Source of the DNA: Aurantiochytrium sp. KH105
Taxonomy: Eukaryota > Sar > Bigyra > Thraustochytrida > Thraustochytriidae
DNA length: 64,000 nt
NCBI GenBank assembly: GCA_003116975.1
Contig: BGKB01000262.1
Location: 186,001-250,000 of the forward strand
Reading direction: 5' to 3'
Numbering within the stretch: position 1 is the first letter of the stretch; every line of letters begins with the position of its first letter. The translations under genes and the position numbers were made by a program. The notes below the pieces were generated by a model that was not told where the DNA came from, ran no database searches, and saw only the letters and a list, made by a program, of their open reading frames with translations. This document shows, piece after piece, positions 1 to 10,077 of this stretch.

Positions 1-159
1 AGCGCGATACTTCGATATTATAAAATGAACGATAACAAACAAAGGTTGACATTGTTGAAGAGAAAAAGAGGTCATGGAAAAGGAGGAAGGACACAGAAGT
101 ACGAGCTCGAATGACGTCCAGAGCTCGTCAAAAACATGGGCAGGGAGGGCGCTTTCCAA

Positions 160-1119
160 CTAAAGCTCGTCGAACTTCAAGTTGACTCGGGTGTTCCGGA
201 GTGCCTTGCTGGAGTCGGAGGATCGAAAGCACGGGCAGCACGAATACTTTCCCATTGACGGAAGGAGGCCATCGTCTTCGGGGTAAAGCGCCTCGGGCTT
301 GAGTCCGCCGTGGACTTGCTTGATGGAGTAAAGAAGCATCGCTGCGCAGGCAAGAGCCCCTGTGCTCGAGAGAACACAAATGCCCACGCTAACTCCGCCC
401 GCGAATGCGGGTCGTCTCACGGCAGTAACAGCGCGGTCGAAGCAGATGAAACGATCACGCTGGAATGGGAGCTCGGACTCTGCAGCCTCCTCGACCGTTG
501 CGTTGAAAGTCGGCCATTCTGCCTTGAATGCGATGACCTGCTCAATGCCGGAACCAACGCATGCGTCACCTGAAAAAATATCTTCAAGTTCGAAATCAGG
601 CAGACCTGCGTAGCCGCCCTCGTCAGAGTTGTATGCGGATCGGACTTCGAGGCCACAGCAGGTGCTCCCGTCGATTTTCTCGTCCTGAAATTCGATCCAA
701 GTCTCTGGATTCGTCAGCGCAAATAGGGTGATTCGACCTGCTTGGGCATCGGTCAATTTGCGCGTCCCGCCACTCAAGGTTCCATTTCCCATGAGGAGGA
801 CAAAGATGAAGGCCGCCATCGTAAAAACGAGCGTCGCAATTTGCACGCCGAAGAAGGCGAGGATCCACTCGCGTTCCTTGCGCAGCGCGCTGAGGAACCC
901 CAGAATGGATACGAGAATCTGCAGAATGACTGGCGCAAGCACGAGGTAGACCGCCCCTTCCGGCGCAGACTCGCGCGAGAGCGAAAGTTGGGGGTCGGAG
1001 CTGGTCAAGAAAACAATGCTGTACGCGACGGCCCCGACGCACGTCAGGCCGGACACGATCGTGCCCACCATCTGGTACACGCGCATCTTGTCGCCCTTGC
1101 TCATGTTGTCGAGCACCAT
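160..1119 (-). CDS. Tetraspanin-like four-helix membrane protein
   Basis: The 319-residue product has four hydrophobic segments at about residues 15-39, 56-79, 85-110 and 238-265. A large loop between the third and fourth segments carries a CCG motif at 154-156 and further cysteines near 187 and 226. This is the tetraspanin plan: small first loop, large second loop with CCG, short tails. The C-terminal tail has a cysteine cluster (CCPC, near 294-297), as expected for palmitoylation near the membrane. I start at the ATG at 1119 because the open frame upstream is only Gln/Asn/Thr-rich low-complexity sequence made by a tetranucleotide repeat. Tetraspanins organise membrane microdomains; the partner here is unknown. 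It could instead be another four-helix family, but the CCG motif favours tetraspanin. Confidence 0.75.
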   Translation of the reverse strand: MVLDNMSKGDKMRVYQMVGTIVSGLTCVGAVAYSIVFLTSSDPQLSLSRESAPEGAVYLVLAPVILQILVSILGFLSALRKEREWILAFFGVQIATLVFTMAAFIFVLLMGNGTLSGGTRKLTDAQAGRITLFALTNPETWIEFQDEKIDGSTCCGLEVRSAYNSDEGGYAGLPDFELEDIFSGDACVGSGIEQVIAFKAEWPTFNATVEEAAESELPFQRDRFICFDRAVTAVRRPAFAGGVSVGICVLSSTGALACAAMLLYSIKQVHGGLKPEALYPEDDGLLPSMGKYSCCPCFRSSDSSKALRNTRVNLKFDEL

Positions 1120-1179
1120 CTTGCCGGCGCGACCGCTGTACTTTCGCGCGTCCACGCGCCCACTTTTACCCAGCGCGTG

Positions 1180-1216
1180 CAAGCAAGCAAGCAAGCAAAA
1201 GCAAGCAAGCAAAAGC
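1180..1216. repeat. (GCAA)n microsatellite upstream of the tetraspanin gene
   Basis: About nine imperfect copies of a GCAA/AGCA tetranucleotide lie 60 bp upstream of the tetraspanin start codon, probably in its 5' leader or promoter. Confidence 0.85.
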
Positions 1217-1380
1217 AGGCGCCCAGCCCAAGTCCAGGCCAAGCCCAGCCCAGCCCCTGCGAAACCCGCCCCGCCTCGCCCTCGCTCACGCGACCGGAGC
1301 TCCGCGGGCCCTCGCTGCCGCGGGTCTCGTGCGCGGCCGCCCGCTCGCTCGCTCGAGGGACTTCGTAGTTGGATGCGGGT

Positions 1381-1494
1381 TTGGTTGTTTGTTTGTTGGT
1401 TGAATTGTTTGTTTGTTTGTTGGTTGGTTGGTTGGTTTATTTGTTTGTTGGTTTGTTGCTGTTTGTTTGTTTGTTCGTTTGTTTGTTTGTTTGA
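1381..1494. repeat. (GTTT/GGTT)n tetranucleotide array
   Basis: About 115 bp of GTTT and GGTT units, read as CAAA/CAAC in the sense of the tetraspanin gene. It lies in the divergent region 1120-2102 between the tetraspanin (-) and the next gene (+). The rest of this 1-kb region shows no supported gene. Confidence 0.9.
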
Positions 1495-2102
1495 CTGCCT
1501 GTCTCGTCTCGTCTCCAAAGTTGACGCTGCGATGCCCCGCGGTCCGGTGCCGCGCCTCCCCCGAAAGAGGGAAAGTGGACACCGCCGCGTGCGACGCTTC
1601 GCGGACCGCGGGCCACCGCGCGGCACGTGCCTCTCTGCTAGTAGGCATGGAGAAGAGGCTAGCTGGCTCGCCGGTGTCCGTTGAGAGCGTTAGGGGCTTT
1701 TGCTCTCTCTCCCTGGCGACGGGCGAACGAAGACGTGGCAGAGCGCGAGCAGCGGGAACGGCCGAAGTCAGTGAGGGAGCGAGGAGCTCCGCTTGAGTTC
1801 GCTTGGCGTCCATTCGCCCGACGTCGATTCGCTGTCTTGGGGATAGGTTTGCAGCAAAGCAGGCGGCTGGTTCGCAGGAGAATCCAGTTTGGGTCCTGGA
1901 CAGAACTTGTTTGCGAGGAGTCTCGGGGAGAGAGAAAAGGAGACAACGTGGAGATCGTTGTTGCTGTTTCCGGACGAACGTCGTTGCTGGTTTTGATCTT
2001 GTCTCTTCGACAACCAATCAACCAACCCCTGACAAATCAAGTGTCAAGAAGCGGTCTCTGACAGACAAATTCTTGACAGGTTGCTGCCTTAAGACAAAAG
2101 AG

Positions 2103-2930
2103 ATGGCAGCATTACAAAACGATGAGGCGCTCAGTGCAATGATCCGCCAACTCCGTCTTGAGTGCAGAAAGCATAGACAAGGGCCCCTTCCAGAATCTGC
2201 ACTTCATCGAGTGCTTGAACATTCTCTTTCATCGGCGCGTAACGAGGAATCACAACTGGGAAAAGCCCACTCTGCTGTGCCTGACGCAATCACGGATAAT
2301 CTTTGCAAAGAAAAGTCAATACTTGCCATGGATGACGTCGCGTCACCATCAAAGCCAAATTGCAACGCTGCCGTAGCCGGTGCCGAGTCGGAGTCAAAGG
2401 CAGAACGCGAGGCCAAAGAGGATTTGGAATTCTTTTTGCGCGTTGCCAAGGAACAAACCCGACGCAATGCGGATTTGCCCGGTTCGGGTCGTAAGATATT
2501 GCTGCCACCAATGCCAAATACACCGAAAACACGCTGTGAAGATGAAGACGCTGCCGTGCCTGCGACAATCATTCAAGATTGGGGCTCTGTGAGGTGTCTG
2601 GCCCAGGAAGACGAAAATTCGATGGAAGCTGATCCCGATTGTACCAGAGAGTCTGTATCGCCTCGGAAGGCCACCCGGAACAAGACCTCGCAAGCCGCAT
2701 CAAATTTCCAAGCAAAAAGTGACTATTACGCGGACAAAAAGCATCACCACCATCGCATTCACTCTGAACAACACCAGCAAGAATGCAACCATAACCCACG
2801 CGAAGAGACCTTGCAAGCTCCTCGCGCGCAGCGTCCCAAACACAGAACCCCCAAGCTTTCGTATTCGAGCTCTCTACTCGTCCGCTCTCGTCGGAGGGGG
2901 TCGACGCAGCAGCGCCCTTTTGCGAATTAG
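2103..2930 (+). CDS. Hypothetical basic protein
   Basis: I do not recognise this 275-residue protein. The frame is open from 1803, but the ATG at 2103 is preferred because the upstream stretch looks like untranslated leader and a folded-looking helical segment begins right after this ATG (about residues 1-60, with several Leu/Arg/Glu). The middle (about 85-130) has an acidic, Lys/Glu-rich helix. The last 80 residues are basic and His/Gln/Arg-rich, suggesting disorder and possible nucleic-acid or nuclear association. It is divergent from the tetraspanin gene. No catalytic motif or membrane segment is visible. Confidence 0.55.
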   Translation: MAALQNDEALSAMIRQLRLECRKHRQGPLPESALHRVLEHSLSSARNEESQLGKAHSAVPDAITDNLCKEKSILAMDDVASPSKPNCNAAVAGAESESKAEREAKEDLEFFLRVAKEQTRRNADLPGSGRKILLPPMPNTPKTRCEDEDAAVPATIIQDWGSVRCLAQEDENSMEADPDCTRESVSPRKATRNKTSQAASNFQAKSDYYADKKHHHHRIHSEQHQQECNHNPREETLQAPRAQRPKHRTPKLSYSSSLLVRSRRRGSTQQRPFAN

Positions 2931-3290
2931 ATTTTCCAATTATTCTTGCAAGCTAGTACAACTACAAACGAATGGTTTGTTTGTAGTAGTAGGCTTGTGC
3001 GTGCGACTTCTGTATGTATAGCATGCTTGCGACCTGGCGAATCGATTTGATTTATTTCCTTTGCGATCGCGCTCTCGTCACTTTTTGTCTTGTCGTTTCG
3101 CTTGTATTCGCTCAAGCGCGCGCATTGCCCTCTTCGCGACAATCGCGCAAGTCTGCCGGGCTGGCGTGAGTTCGAGGCTTCATGGAAACCTTTCTCTCCT
3201 TTCCATTTTTTTTTATTAAATCTCCTTTCGTTCTCATCCTCTCGTGTTATCGTTGTTGTTGGTCTTGCGTCGCCTTCAACGCCACCTGCT

Positions 3291-3291
<1 letters not shown>

Positions 3292-3326
<35 letters not shown>

Positions 3327-3360
3327 CAGTGGCTGCTGGCAGTGGCTGCTGGCATGGCAT
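3292..3360. repeat. (CTG)n run followed by GCTGGCAGTG units
   Basis: About eleven CTG triplets are followed by two to three copies of a 12-bp unit containing GGCAGTG. The array is intergenic. Confidence 0.9.
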
Positions 3361-4210
3361 GACGCGCAGAGGCAGAATCTCGGCTTTTTCACAAGCAGAG
3401 TGTCGTCCTAGGAAGCAATCACCCGCACACCCTCCCTCCTTCATTTTGCTTGTCATCTCTGCAACAACCACCATCATGATCACCACTACACTGGCAACCA
3501 AACCAAGCTTTCCGACCTCCGCCCAAAAGAGACGAGATGACACGAGAATGACGCGCGACTGCGCCCGTTGCGACACGAGTCGGGCTGCGCGCAGCTGCAG
3601 GTCGGCGCGTGCCGCTCTGCAGGCGCTCGTGTCGCCCGCTCGCTACCTTTTACCTTCAACCTTGGTCTCTCGACCTTGCGTCGACCTTCCTGCTTTCGCT
3701 CCTCCCGACCTGCCCTCGGCCCGAGGCTCGCGCCGGCCTTCCGCGCGGCACGCGCCGAGGCCATCGCAACCTCGACCGCGCGCGCGCGTCGCCTCGCCTC
3801 AATTTCGCTGCTCGACTCCGCATCTCTGTCATCAAGAATCTGGCCCAGCCCGGTGGGACTCGCGGACAGACGAAGATGCAAAGAAATGCAGGAGCAATGC
3901 AAGTGCAAAAGCAAACGCAAAAGCAAAGAGCAACAATGCTCGACCCCGGCCCGCCACCTTGAAGATGCAGCCCGCCGGAGACAGGCAAGACGCCATGGCC
4001 GAGGTGGGTGCGCGCCGTTCGGAAGGACTGGCAACGCCTCGCGCGGTGCTGGCTGACTGACAGAGCGAAAAGGGCGTCGCGAGGCCCGGCACGTGCACGG
4101 AGAGAGCGCACCCAGCTGACTGGCAGGCAGAACCGCAACGAAAGCGACAGGCTGAGCTGAGGAGGCAGCGGCAGAGAGAGACAGGGAGGCAGACGAGCGG
4201 TCGCTCCGCG

Positions 4211-4268
4211 ACACGACACGACACGACACGACACGACACGACACGACACGACACGACACGACACGACA
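4211..4268. repeat. (ACACG)n pentanucleotide array
   Basis: About eleven perfect copies of ACACG end some 40 bp before the hydrolase ATG at 4308, with two degenerate ACTCG copies after them. The array is probably in the hydrolase 5' leader or promoter. Confidence 0.9.
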
Positions 4269-4307
4269 AGACTCGACAAGACTCGAGGGAGAAACGAGAG
4301 CCGCCTC

Positions 4308-5597
4308 ATGGACCGCGATGCTGACCCCCAGTTGGACGCCATGGGCAAGGAGCTCGTGGCTTCCACGCCGGGCCTCGCAGACGATAGCGAGGAGACCTTG
4401 AACAAATTGGCCGACGAGACGAACGAGTTCCTGCCCCCGTGCTGGTGCTGCAAGACGACACTATGCGACTGCTCCTCGCCGCACCCGTTCAAGATGCGAC
4501 TCGTGGATCAGATTGGCGCCTGCTACATGTGGTGGGCTGGGGCGTACGTTGATAGTCAGGGAAATAGCAACTTTTCACGGGAACGCTGGGAGAACCTGCG
4601 CGAAGGCAGCCGCGTGCCACCAGTGCCCAAAGAGGAGGCCATAAACGGTGTCTACTCTGTCGACGAGCAAATCGACGATGCTGATGGCGGCGAAATGACT
4701 GTGCGAGTGTATTTGCACACGGAAAAGCAGGACCCTGCTGCGCCGCGCCGTCCTGTGCTGATTTACTTTCATGGTGGCGGCTTTTGCATCAACCATCAGG
4801 ACTCGGGTGGCATGGACAATCTCTGTCTCGAGTACGCGCAGCAGGGCTTTGTCGTGGTTTCCATGGACTATCGCCTGGCGCCAGAGTTCCCCTTCCCCAC
4901 AGGTCTTCGAGACGCTTTTCAAACGATTCGCTGGGCCAAAACAAGTGGCCGCGGCATTCTCGGTGACGACTGCGACTTGGATGGCAAGCTCGTTCTCAGC
5001 GGCGACAGCTCCGGAGGCAATTTTGCCCTTGTCATTGCCTCACTTTTGCGCGATGGCCTCGACGCCGACCTTCGCCCCAACGAGTTTCCACGACTCCGCG
5101 CACAGCATCTCGTCCTCATATACCCGGCTCTCTACTATATTCCCGATGTCGGCGACATTGAGATTCAGGACACACAGTATGTCCTCACGCGCCCGACGCT
5201 CGCCTTCTTTGTTGATTCGTACGTGCCAGGCGGTGTTGAGGAGCGAAAGAAGGCTCTTCAGGATCGACGGTTGTCCCCATTGGTGGCTGGCATCGAAGGC
5301 CTCCCCCGCTGCACAGTCGTAACCGCAAGTGACGACGCGCTCCGCCCAACTGGGGAAAAGCTTATTGAGCTTCTCGAAGAGGCAGACATGCCTGTCAAGC
5401 CGATCAGAGCCAATGCTACGCACGGTTTCATTGTTCATCAGTTCTTGGAAGAGGCTGCCCGCTGCAAGCAAGAAATCTTTGATGATCTAGCTTACCTCAT
5501 TGGAGACCAGCCCGCGGACGAAGAAGTCGAGAATACATCGAGTGAGTCAGAGGAAGAGGACGATGATGCATCGGATGATGACGCTGTCGAAAATTGA
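4308..5597 (+). CDS. Alpha/beta-hydrolase, hormone-sensitive-lipase (esterase/lipase) family
   Basis: The 429-residue protein has the HSL-family signature: an oxyanion-hole HGGGF near residue 156, the nucleophile elbow GDSSGGN with catalytic Ser234, an acid Asp343 in a DALRP context, and His372 in a THGF context. It should hydrolyse carboxyl esters such as acylglycerols or small acyl esters; the substrate cannot be told. No signal peptide or membrane helix is evident, so a cytosolic location is likely. The N-terminus (about 1-100) has a Cys-rich patch (CWCCKTTLCDC) not typical of the family, and the last 30 residues are almost purely acidic. The start is the first ATG after a pentanucleotide array. 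It is convergent with the next gene. Confidence 0.88.
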   Translation: MDRDADPQLDAMGKELVASTPGLADDSEETLNKLADETNEFLPPCWCCKTTLCDCSSPHPFKMRLVDQIGACYMWWAGAYVDSQGNSNFSRERWENLREGSRVPPVPKEEAINGVYSVDEQIDDADGGEMTVRVYLHTEKQDPAAPRRPVLIYFHGGGFCINHQDSGGMDNLCLEYAQQGFVVVSMDYRLAPEFPFPTGLRDAFQTIRWAKTSGRGILGDDCDLDGKLVLSGDSSGGNFALVIASLLRDGLDADLRPNEFPRLRAQHLVLIYPALYYIPDVGDIEIQDTQYVLTRPTLAFFVDSYVPGGVEERKKALQDRRLSPLVAGIEGLPRCTVVTASDDALRPTGEKLIELLEEADMPVKPIRANATHGFIVHQFLEEAARCKQEIFDDLAYLIGDQPADEEVENTSSESEEEDDDASDDDAVEN

Positions 5598-5753
5598 AAA
5601 AAGGAGAGACACTAAGCTCTCGAGTGCCGCCGTTGTCGGCAGCGGCGACGGCGGCGATGGCAGCGTTATTCTTGCTGGTATATTGCTGCGCGAAGACAAA
5701 CGCGCTGTTGCCAGTCCTCCAGAAGCTTAATTTGGCCGAACCAGTTGTTGAGC

Positions 5754-5759
5754 AATAAA
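5754..5759 (+). other. Candidate poly(A) signal AATAAA of the hydrolase gene
   Basis: A canonical hexamer lies about 155 bp after the hydrolase stop codon, in the 330-bp convergent interval 5598-5927, which holds no gene. Confidence 0.4.
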
Positions 5760-5927
5760 CAAAGAAAAAGTATTGGTCTTGCCAACGGAAAGTATAACAA
5801 AGGTAACTTTGGGGGATAATTGATTTCAAAGATAAAAATAATTGCGGCCAAGCGTCAAAAATCGAGCGAGAACTTGGGGGTTCAAAGACCCCTTGAATCG
5901 TTGAGCGAGTTGTGGATGAATTTGGGC

Positions 5928-7089
5928 CTACAATTTGGCTTCGGGCACGATCCGCGCAGCGTTGCGTTGAAGAATTGCGCAAGCATCGTTCATCATTTCT
6001 TCGACAATCTCCTGCGCTGGCATCACTCTATGGATGCCACCAATGCCTTGACCTACATATTGCGGATACGTGCGAGCGATATCAAAATGCTCGCCACGTG
6101 CTCGTGCCCCACGCACCAATGTGGCATATACGATCTTCCCTTGCGACTGAAGGGATTTGATCTCCTCCTTGCGATTTTCCTCCCAGTCAGTATTGAACTC
6201 GTTGGCCACACAGCGAAGTGGACGACCCGTATACAGCGTGGTGCGAATTGTGTCTCCACTGCCCTTTTCCAGAACAAGTTGCTGGTGCATAGGAGTGGCG
6301 CCAGATTCCTCTGCAGCAATGAAACGAGTGCCAACCCAAACGCCGCTCGCCCCAAGAGAGAGCGCCATGGCGAGTCCACGGCCATCAAAGATCCCACCTG
6401 CCGCAAGAACTTGAACAGGTTTGCCCGTGAGCGGGCTGATTGCCTTTTGAGCAGCGTCAACGACCTGCGGGACGAGCACGCTTGTTGCAATGTCGCCCGT
6501 GTGACCCCCAGCCTCCGATCCTTGAGCAATGAGCACGTCGCAGCCCACCTCGAGCGCGCCCTTACAGTGTTTCGGATGACCCACCATGTTGGCCACTAGG
6601 ACGCCGGCCTCGTGAAGCTTTTCTACAGCCCAGGCCGGCGGCACACCCACAGCCGAGACGAACATAGCGGGCTTTTCCTTGCAAAGAATGTCAACAATCT
6701 CACCCAAGGCGCCCTTGGTGTAGTCGTAATTAGTCTTGCGCGCGCCCTCGCCCACCTTGGGAAGGAGCAGGTCCACGCCAAAAGGCTGATTTGAGCCAAT
6801 CTCTGCCTTGATTTCCGCAATATCTTGGCGCAGTTGGTCAGGCGTCTTCATGGCACCGCCAATGACGCCTAGACCTCCGGCGTTGGTCACGGCAGCGCAC
6901 AGTTTTGCGTTCGAGACCTTTGCCATACCGGCCAGCACGATCGGGCTACTCGCTCAAGCATTGTCAATTTTCAGAACACGTCAGTCTTCTTCACCCCTCA
7001 TCCCCTGGCGCTCAGCACGACGACGTCATCCTCACGTACTACTTGATCTTTAGCAGCTCTCTAAAGTCCGTCTGCACAGAGGGCGCCAT
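5928..7089 (-). CDS. Nitronate monooxygenase-like FMN enzyme (two exons)
   Basis: Exon 1 is 7040-7089 and exon 2 is 5928-6945, giving 355 residues. Exon 1 encodes a short leader ending in LLKIK; the split TA|C codon restores the KYPIV start of the NMO/2-nitropropane dioxygenase TIM barrel, followed by AGMAKVSN. Further family hallmarks are GGLGVIGG, the SEAGGHTG flavin-phosphate loop and LAAGGIFDGRG with LGASGVWVGTRF. These enzymes oxidise alkyl nitronates using FMN. The intron has a GTACGT donor and a TAG acceptor. Without exon 1 the frame begins at a GTG and would lack the conserved first strand, which is why the two-exon model is chosen. Substrate in vivo is unknown; some relatives act as enoyl reductases. 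Confidence 0.88.
6946..7039 (-). other. Intron of the nitronate monooxygenase-like gene
   Basis: A 94-bp GT-AG intron with donor GTACGTGAG and acceptor GCGAGTAG. It is phase 2, splitting a Tyr codon that restores a conserved KYPIV sequence. Confidence 0.85.
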
Positions 7090-7146
7090 ATTCTTGGCTG
7101 CACGTCTTTTGATACTTCTTCAGTTGCGACGATTCGAGTTGCGATC

Positions 7147-7173
7147 GCTGCTGCTGCTGCTGCTGCTGCTGCT
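7147..7173. repeat. (CTG)n run
   Basis: Eight to nine CTG triplets lie about 60 bp upstream of the nitronate monooxygenase start. Confidence 0.9.
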
Positions 7174-7630
7174 CGTCCACGACGTCGCGTCCAAGGTTCT
7201 TCACTTGCGGCTGCTCTCTGACTCGTGCGGCCAAGGCTTCCCCGAAAGCTCTTTGCCTTGCCGTCCTCTCCACGAAAGAACTCAAAAAGACCCAGACGCT
7301 CGCGGTCGGACGAAAGACAATGCGCAACAAGTTTGCGTGCACGCGCCTCGTGCGCCCTTTGAAGGCGACAGCACACGCAATAGGGCTGCCTCCGCGACTG
7401 CGTACGAGCTGCGTACGACGCCGCGCGGACCTGAATGGATTTATCGGCAAGACCAAGGTCTGGTCGCCCAGACTCAAGACCGTGCCGCCCCGAAGACAGC
7501 CGGGTTTATACTGCAATCCGGAGAAGGGAAGTCAGGCTTACTAGACCGAAGCTCGCCTGCGAAAAGAACATCAAAGTGCAGAGCGCTCACATCAACGAGA
7601 CTGGTTTGCTGTTGAGAGCTTGACCGGTGA

Positions 7631-7677
7631 GCAACAAACGCAAACAAGCAAGCAAGCAAATGAACAAACAAACAACA
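7631..7677. repeat. (CAAA/GCAA)n tetranucleotide stretch
   Basis: Imperfect CAAA and GCAA units between two minus-strand genes. It resembles the arrays at 1180-1494 and 11325-11351. Confidence 0.8.
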
Positions 7678-7835
7678 CGTTGGTTCACCGGAAATCGCAA
7701 AAGCACACCCTCAACGATTGCTATACAATGTGACGCGAAATGAATGGAACAAGATTTCCTCGTTTTCTGCAACCCGCCACGAAAAGAGAAGAAAAGGAAT
7801 GAAAACAAAAGAAGGGTAAAATAGAGTCCATTGGC

Positions 7836-9932
7836 TCATTGCTCGAAACAATTTCCAGGGCCACCTGGCGCAATTCCAGCCGGGCGGGCAGTGAGAGACC
7901 CTGCAGGGATGCCCTGGCGATTCAAGTAACATCGAAAGCGACGCCCGCGAGTTGTTGCGTCTGCCGTCACACCCGGCAAAGACCAAAGACGCTCTGATAT
8001 CGCGCCCAATCGAGACCAAACGATACTGAACAGGTTTGACCCATCCACGCGCTCCGTCCACACTACGCCGCCACCTCCAAGCGCAAGACCGCATTGTTTT
8101 GTGTCCAGGCGGTCGCAAGGCTGTCTTTCGAGCATCTTGGCGTATGCCGACTCAAAGTTGCTCAAATCCCACAAAGGAGTCGGCGAAAAGAGAACATTGT
8201 AGCCTTCCGCAGCAGCCGCCACTTGCGAGTCGACTGTTGGCGATCGATGGTGAACAATGACAGCCTTGCCGCCCAAATCTGGCTTCAACGCCTCCCAGGT
8301 ATCGTCCCACACCACAGGCCGGAACTTGAGATCAAGCGCGGTCTTGATAGCTGAGCTCATAAAGCGTTCAAACACCGTAGCCGCAGTGAGCTGGTGCGAC
8401 GACATGTACGATGCAGTGGCTGGGTCGTCGTTCCACATTTTGGGGTCTACTGCGCTTCCGCCAAGGTGGATCATCGTGTCCTGAAAGATGGCCCGGATCT
8501 CTTGGAGCAGCGTAGTAATGAGGGCCTCAGCCCGACCATCGATCGGGCTAAGAATGGTGCCAGACTTGGTACACGCGTCCGGTCGACCGCGACACCAAGC
8601 TGCCGTGTGGCCCGGGATGTGCAGCTCCGGAACAACGCGTACTCCACGCTGGCGAGCAAACTCAACCAGGTCAGTCAAGTCGGCCCGCGTGTACCTCTCC
8701 TCCATCGACCAAGACGCCTTTTGACAGAGCTCCGGGACAGCGTCGCTGCACCAAGGGAAAGCAGCATCGTCCGCGAGATGCCAATGTAAAACGTTCATTT
8801 TGGTCATGGCCATGGCAACGACAACTTGTTTCAGGTACTCGATGGGGAAAAAGTGACGACTCGAATCGATGAGCAGCTCGCGATGCAGGAATTGAGGCGC
8901 GTCCTGAATGAACCAATCTGCATTGCTGATTTCGTACACGCCCGTATCAAAGTTGAAAGACACAAGCTGACTGAGCGTCTCGAGACCGCGCATGATTCCG
9001 AAGACAGTAGTGGCGCTGAGCTCGATTCCGGACGTGCTCACGCGAAGCTCATAAGCCTCTTCGGTACCTAGGTTGATCGCTGGGTTGCTATCGTCGACTG
9101 AAATTGCGATGCTGCTGACGCAGGACTTACGCTTGCACGCATCTTTTGCAGGCTCGTGTATGAAAGCAGAGGCCTTGAAGTGGTCCACGGCCTGTGCCAA
9201 ATCCTTGCAGTTTTCTCCACCCCGAAGCTTGACGGAATCACCTCCACACCGCTTGAGGGTCCAAGTGAGAGATTTTGCGTCGATCGACACCGTCTTGGAT
9301 CCAAACTTAAGTGAGCGCGGAAGCGGGAATGGGACATTGAGGGGCACACTGTTCGTCAATGACGTCGAGGGCTCGCTCTTGCGCTTGGCGTCAAATGGCC
9401 ACTTGGTGTCTGGCGAAGGCACATAAAATGCTTGATCTTGGAGAGATGCTTGAGGGGTCTCGGAAGGCTTGGCTATGCTTGCGGCTGGTTTCGCTGGCTC
9501 GCTCTCCAAAGTATCGGATGGCTTGGATGTTTCTGTGCCTTGTTGTCTGCCTGACTGACTTTGAGTATCTGTCTCTAGTTCACTTTGCGGAGCAGGAGGG
9601 ATTTGGTTCCCTTCAGGCTGATCCATGTCCTCTGTTTCCGTTTTCGGCAGATCAAAGGGCTGCTTGTTCTCCTCGACGGTGCCTGTCTTGGGCGCGTCGA
9701 AAGAGGCTGTGTTTGTATCCAATATCATGTCATCTTGATACGTTGACGTGGAAATGGTCAGGTCTTCTGGCAAACGGCGCGTCGTCATCAACAAGACACT
9801 GGCCACGCTTACAGCAAGCAACATGCCTAGCGTGGTAATCCCAAACCATGAGCTCCTGGCGCTGGAGGCCTTTTGGTTTCCCGCGCTGGCTCGCGACTGG
9901 CCTTCCCCACTTTGGGTCTCCGCGACCACCAT
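7836..9932 (-). CDS. Membrane-anchored GH20 hexosaminidase-like protein, catalytic pair lost
   Basis: The 698-residue protein has an uncleaved signal-anchor at about 29-51, then a Ser/Thr/Glu/Pro-rich stalk to about 200, then a beta-N-acetylhexosaminidase-like N-domain and GH20 barrel. Barrel motifs are clear: DSSRHFFP, NVLHWHLADDAAFP, PELHIPGHT, a W-x-E segment and a closing AISERLWS. In active GH20 enzymes the catalytic pair is HxGGDE; here it reads HLGGSA (Ser493-Ala494), so both the Asp and the Glu are replaced. The usual PEFDxPGH Asp is His438, and the GGE before the later Trp is GGG. It is therefore predicted to be inactive as a glycosidase but may bind sugar. Start is the ATG at 9932; an in-frame TTG upstream is ignored. 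Likely Golgi, vacuolar or cell-surface, type II topology. Confidence 0.85.
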   Translation of the reverse strand: MVVAETQSGEGQSRASAGNQKASSARSSWFGITTLGMLLAVSVASVLLMTTRRLPEDLTISTSTYQDDMILDTNTASFDAPKTGTVEENKQPFDLPKTETEDMDQPEGNQIPPAPQSELETDTQSQSGRQQGTETSKPSDTLESEPAKPAASIAKPSETPQASLQDQAFYVPSPDTKWPFDAKRKSEPSTSLTNSVPLNVPFPLPRSLKFGSKTVSIDAKSLTWTLKRCGGDSVKLRGGENCKDLAQAVDHFKASAFIHEPAKDACKRKSCVSSIAISVDDSNPAINLGTEEAYELRVSTSGIELSATTVFGIMRGLETLSQLVSFNFDTGVYEISNADWFIQDAPQFLHRELLIDSSRHFFPIEYLKQVVVAMAMTKMNVLHWHLADDAAFPWCSDAVPELCQKASWSMEERYTRADLTDLVEFARQRGVRVVPELHIPGHTAAWCRGRPDACTKSGTILSPIDGRAEALITTLLQEIRAIFQDTMIHLGGSAVDPKMWNDDPATASYMSSHQLTAATVFERFMSSAIKTALDLKFRPVVWDDTWEALKPDLGGKAVIVHHRSPTVDSQVAAAAEGYNVLFSPTPLWDLSNFESAYAKMLERQPCDRLDTKQCGLALGGGGVVWTERVDGSNLFSIVWSRLGAISERLWSLPGVTADATTRGRRFRCYLNRQGIPAGSLTARPAGIAPGGPGNCFEQ

Positions 9933-10077
9933 CTTCGTCGGTTTTAATCCGCGCGCGGGGGTTCGGTGCGACGCGCGCGCCCGCAAGCCCGCCCGCCTGC
10001 TCGGCGCAGTCGCCTCTTTCTGGGTTGGCTGCGTTGTCTTCGGCCCCAGCAGCGCGCACGAACGAAGTATACCAGGC

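Larger units (their letters stand above)
2931..4307. other. Gene-free interval rich in simple repeats
   Basis: I see no supported gene in these 1.4 kb. An open frame at 3182-4060 exists but its product is a Leu run made by a CTG repeat followed by Arg/Ser/Ala-rich sequence without a domain. The region holds a CTG array and an ACACG array, listed separately, and GC-rich sequence just before the hydrolase gene. Confidence 0.6.
7090..7835. other. Intergenic region with CTG and CAAG-type repeats
   Basis: This 746-bp interval lies between two minus-strand genes. It holds a (CTG)8 run at about 7147-7173 and a CAAA/GCAA tetranucleotide stretch at about 7631-7677. No supported gene is seen. Confidence 0.6.

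Noticed and set aside
3182-4060. A 292-residue open frame with a leucine run
   Set aside because: The run is made by a CTG repeat, the rest is low-complexity, and no domain is visible.
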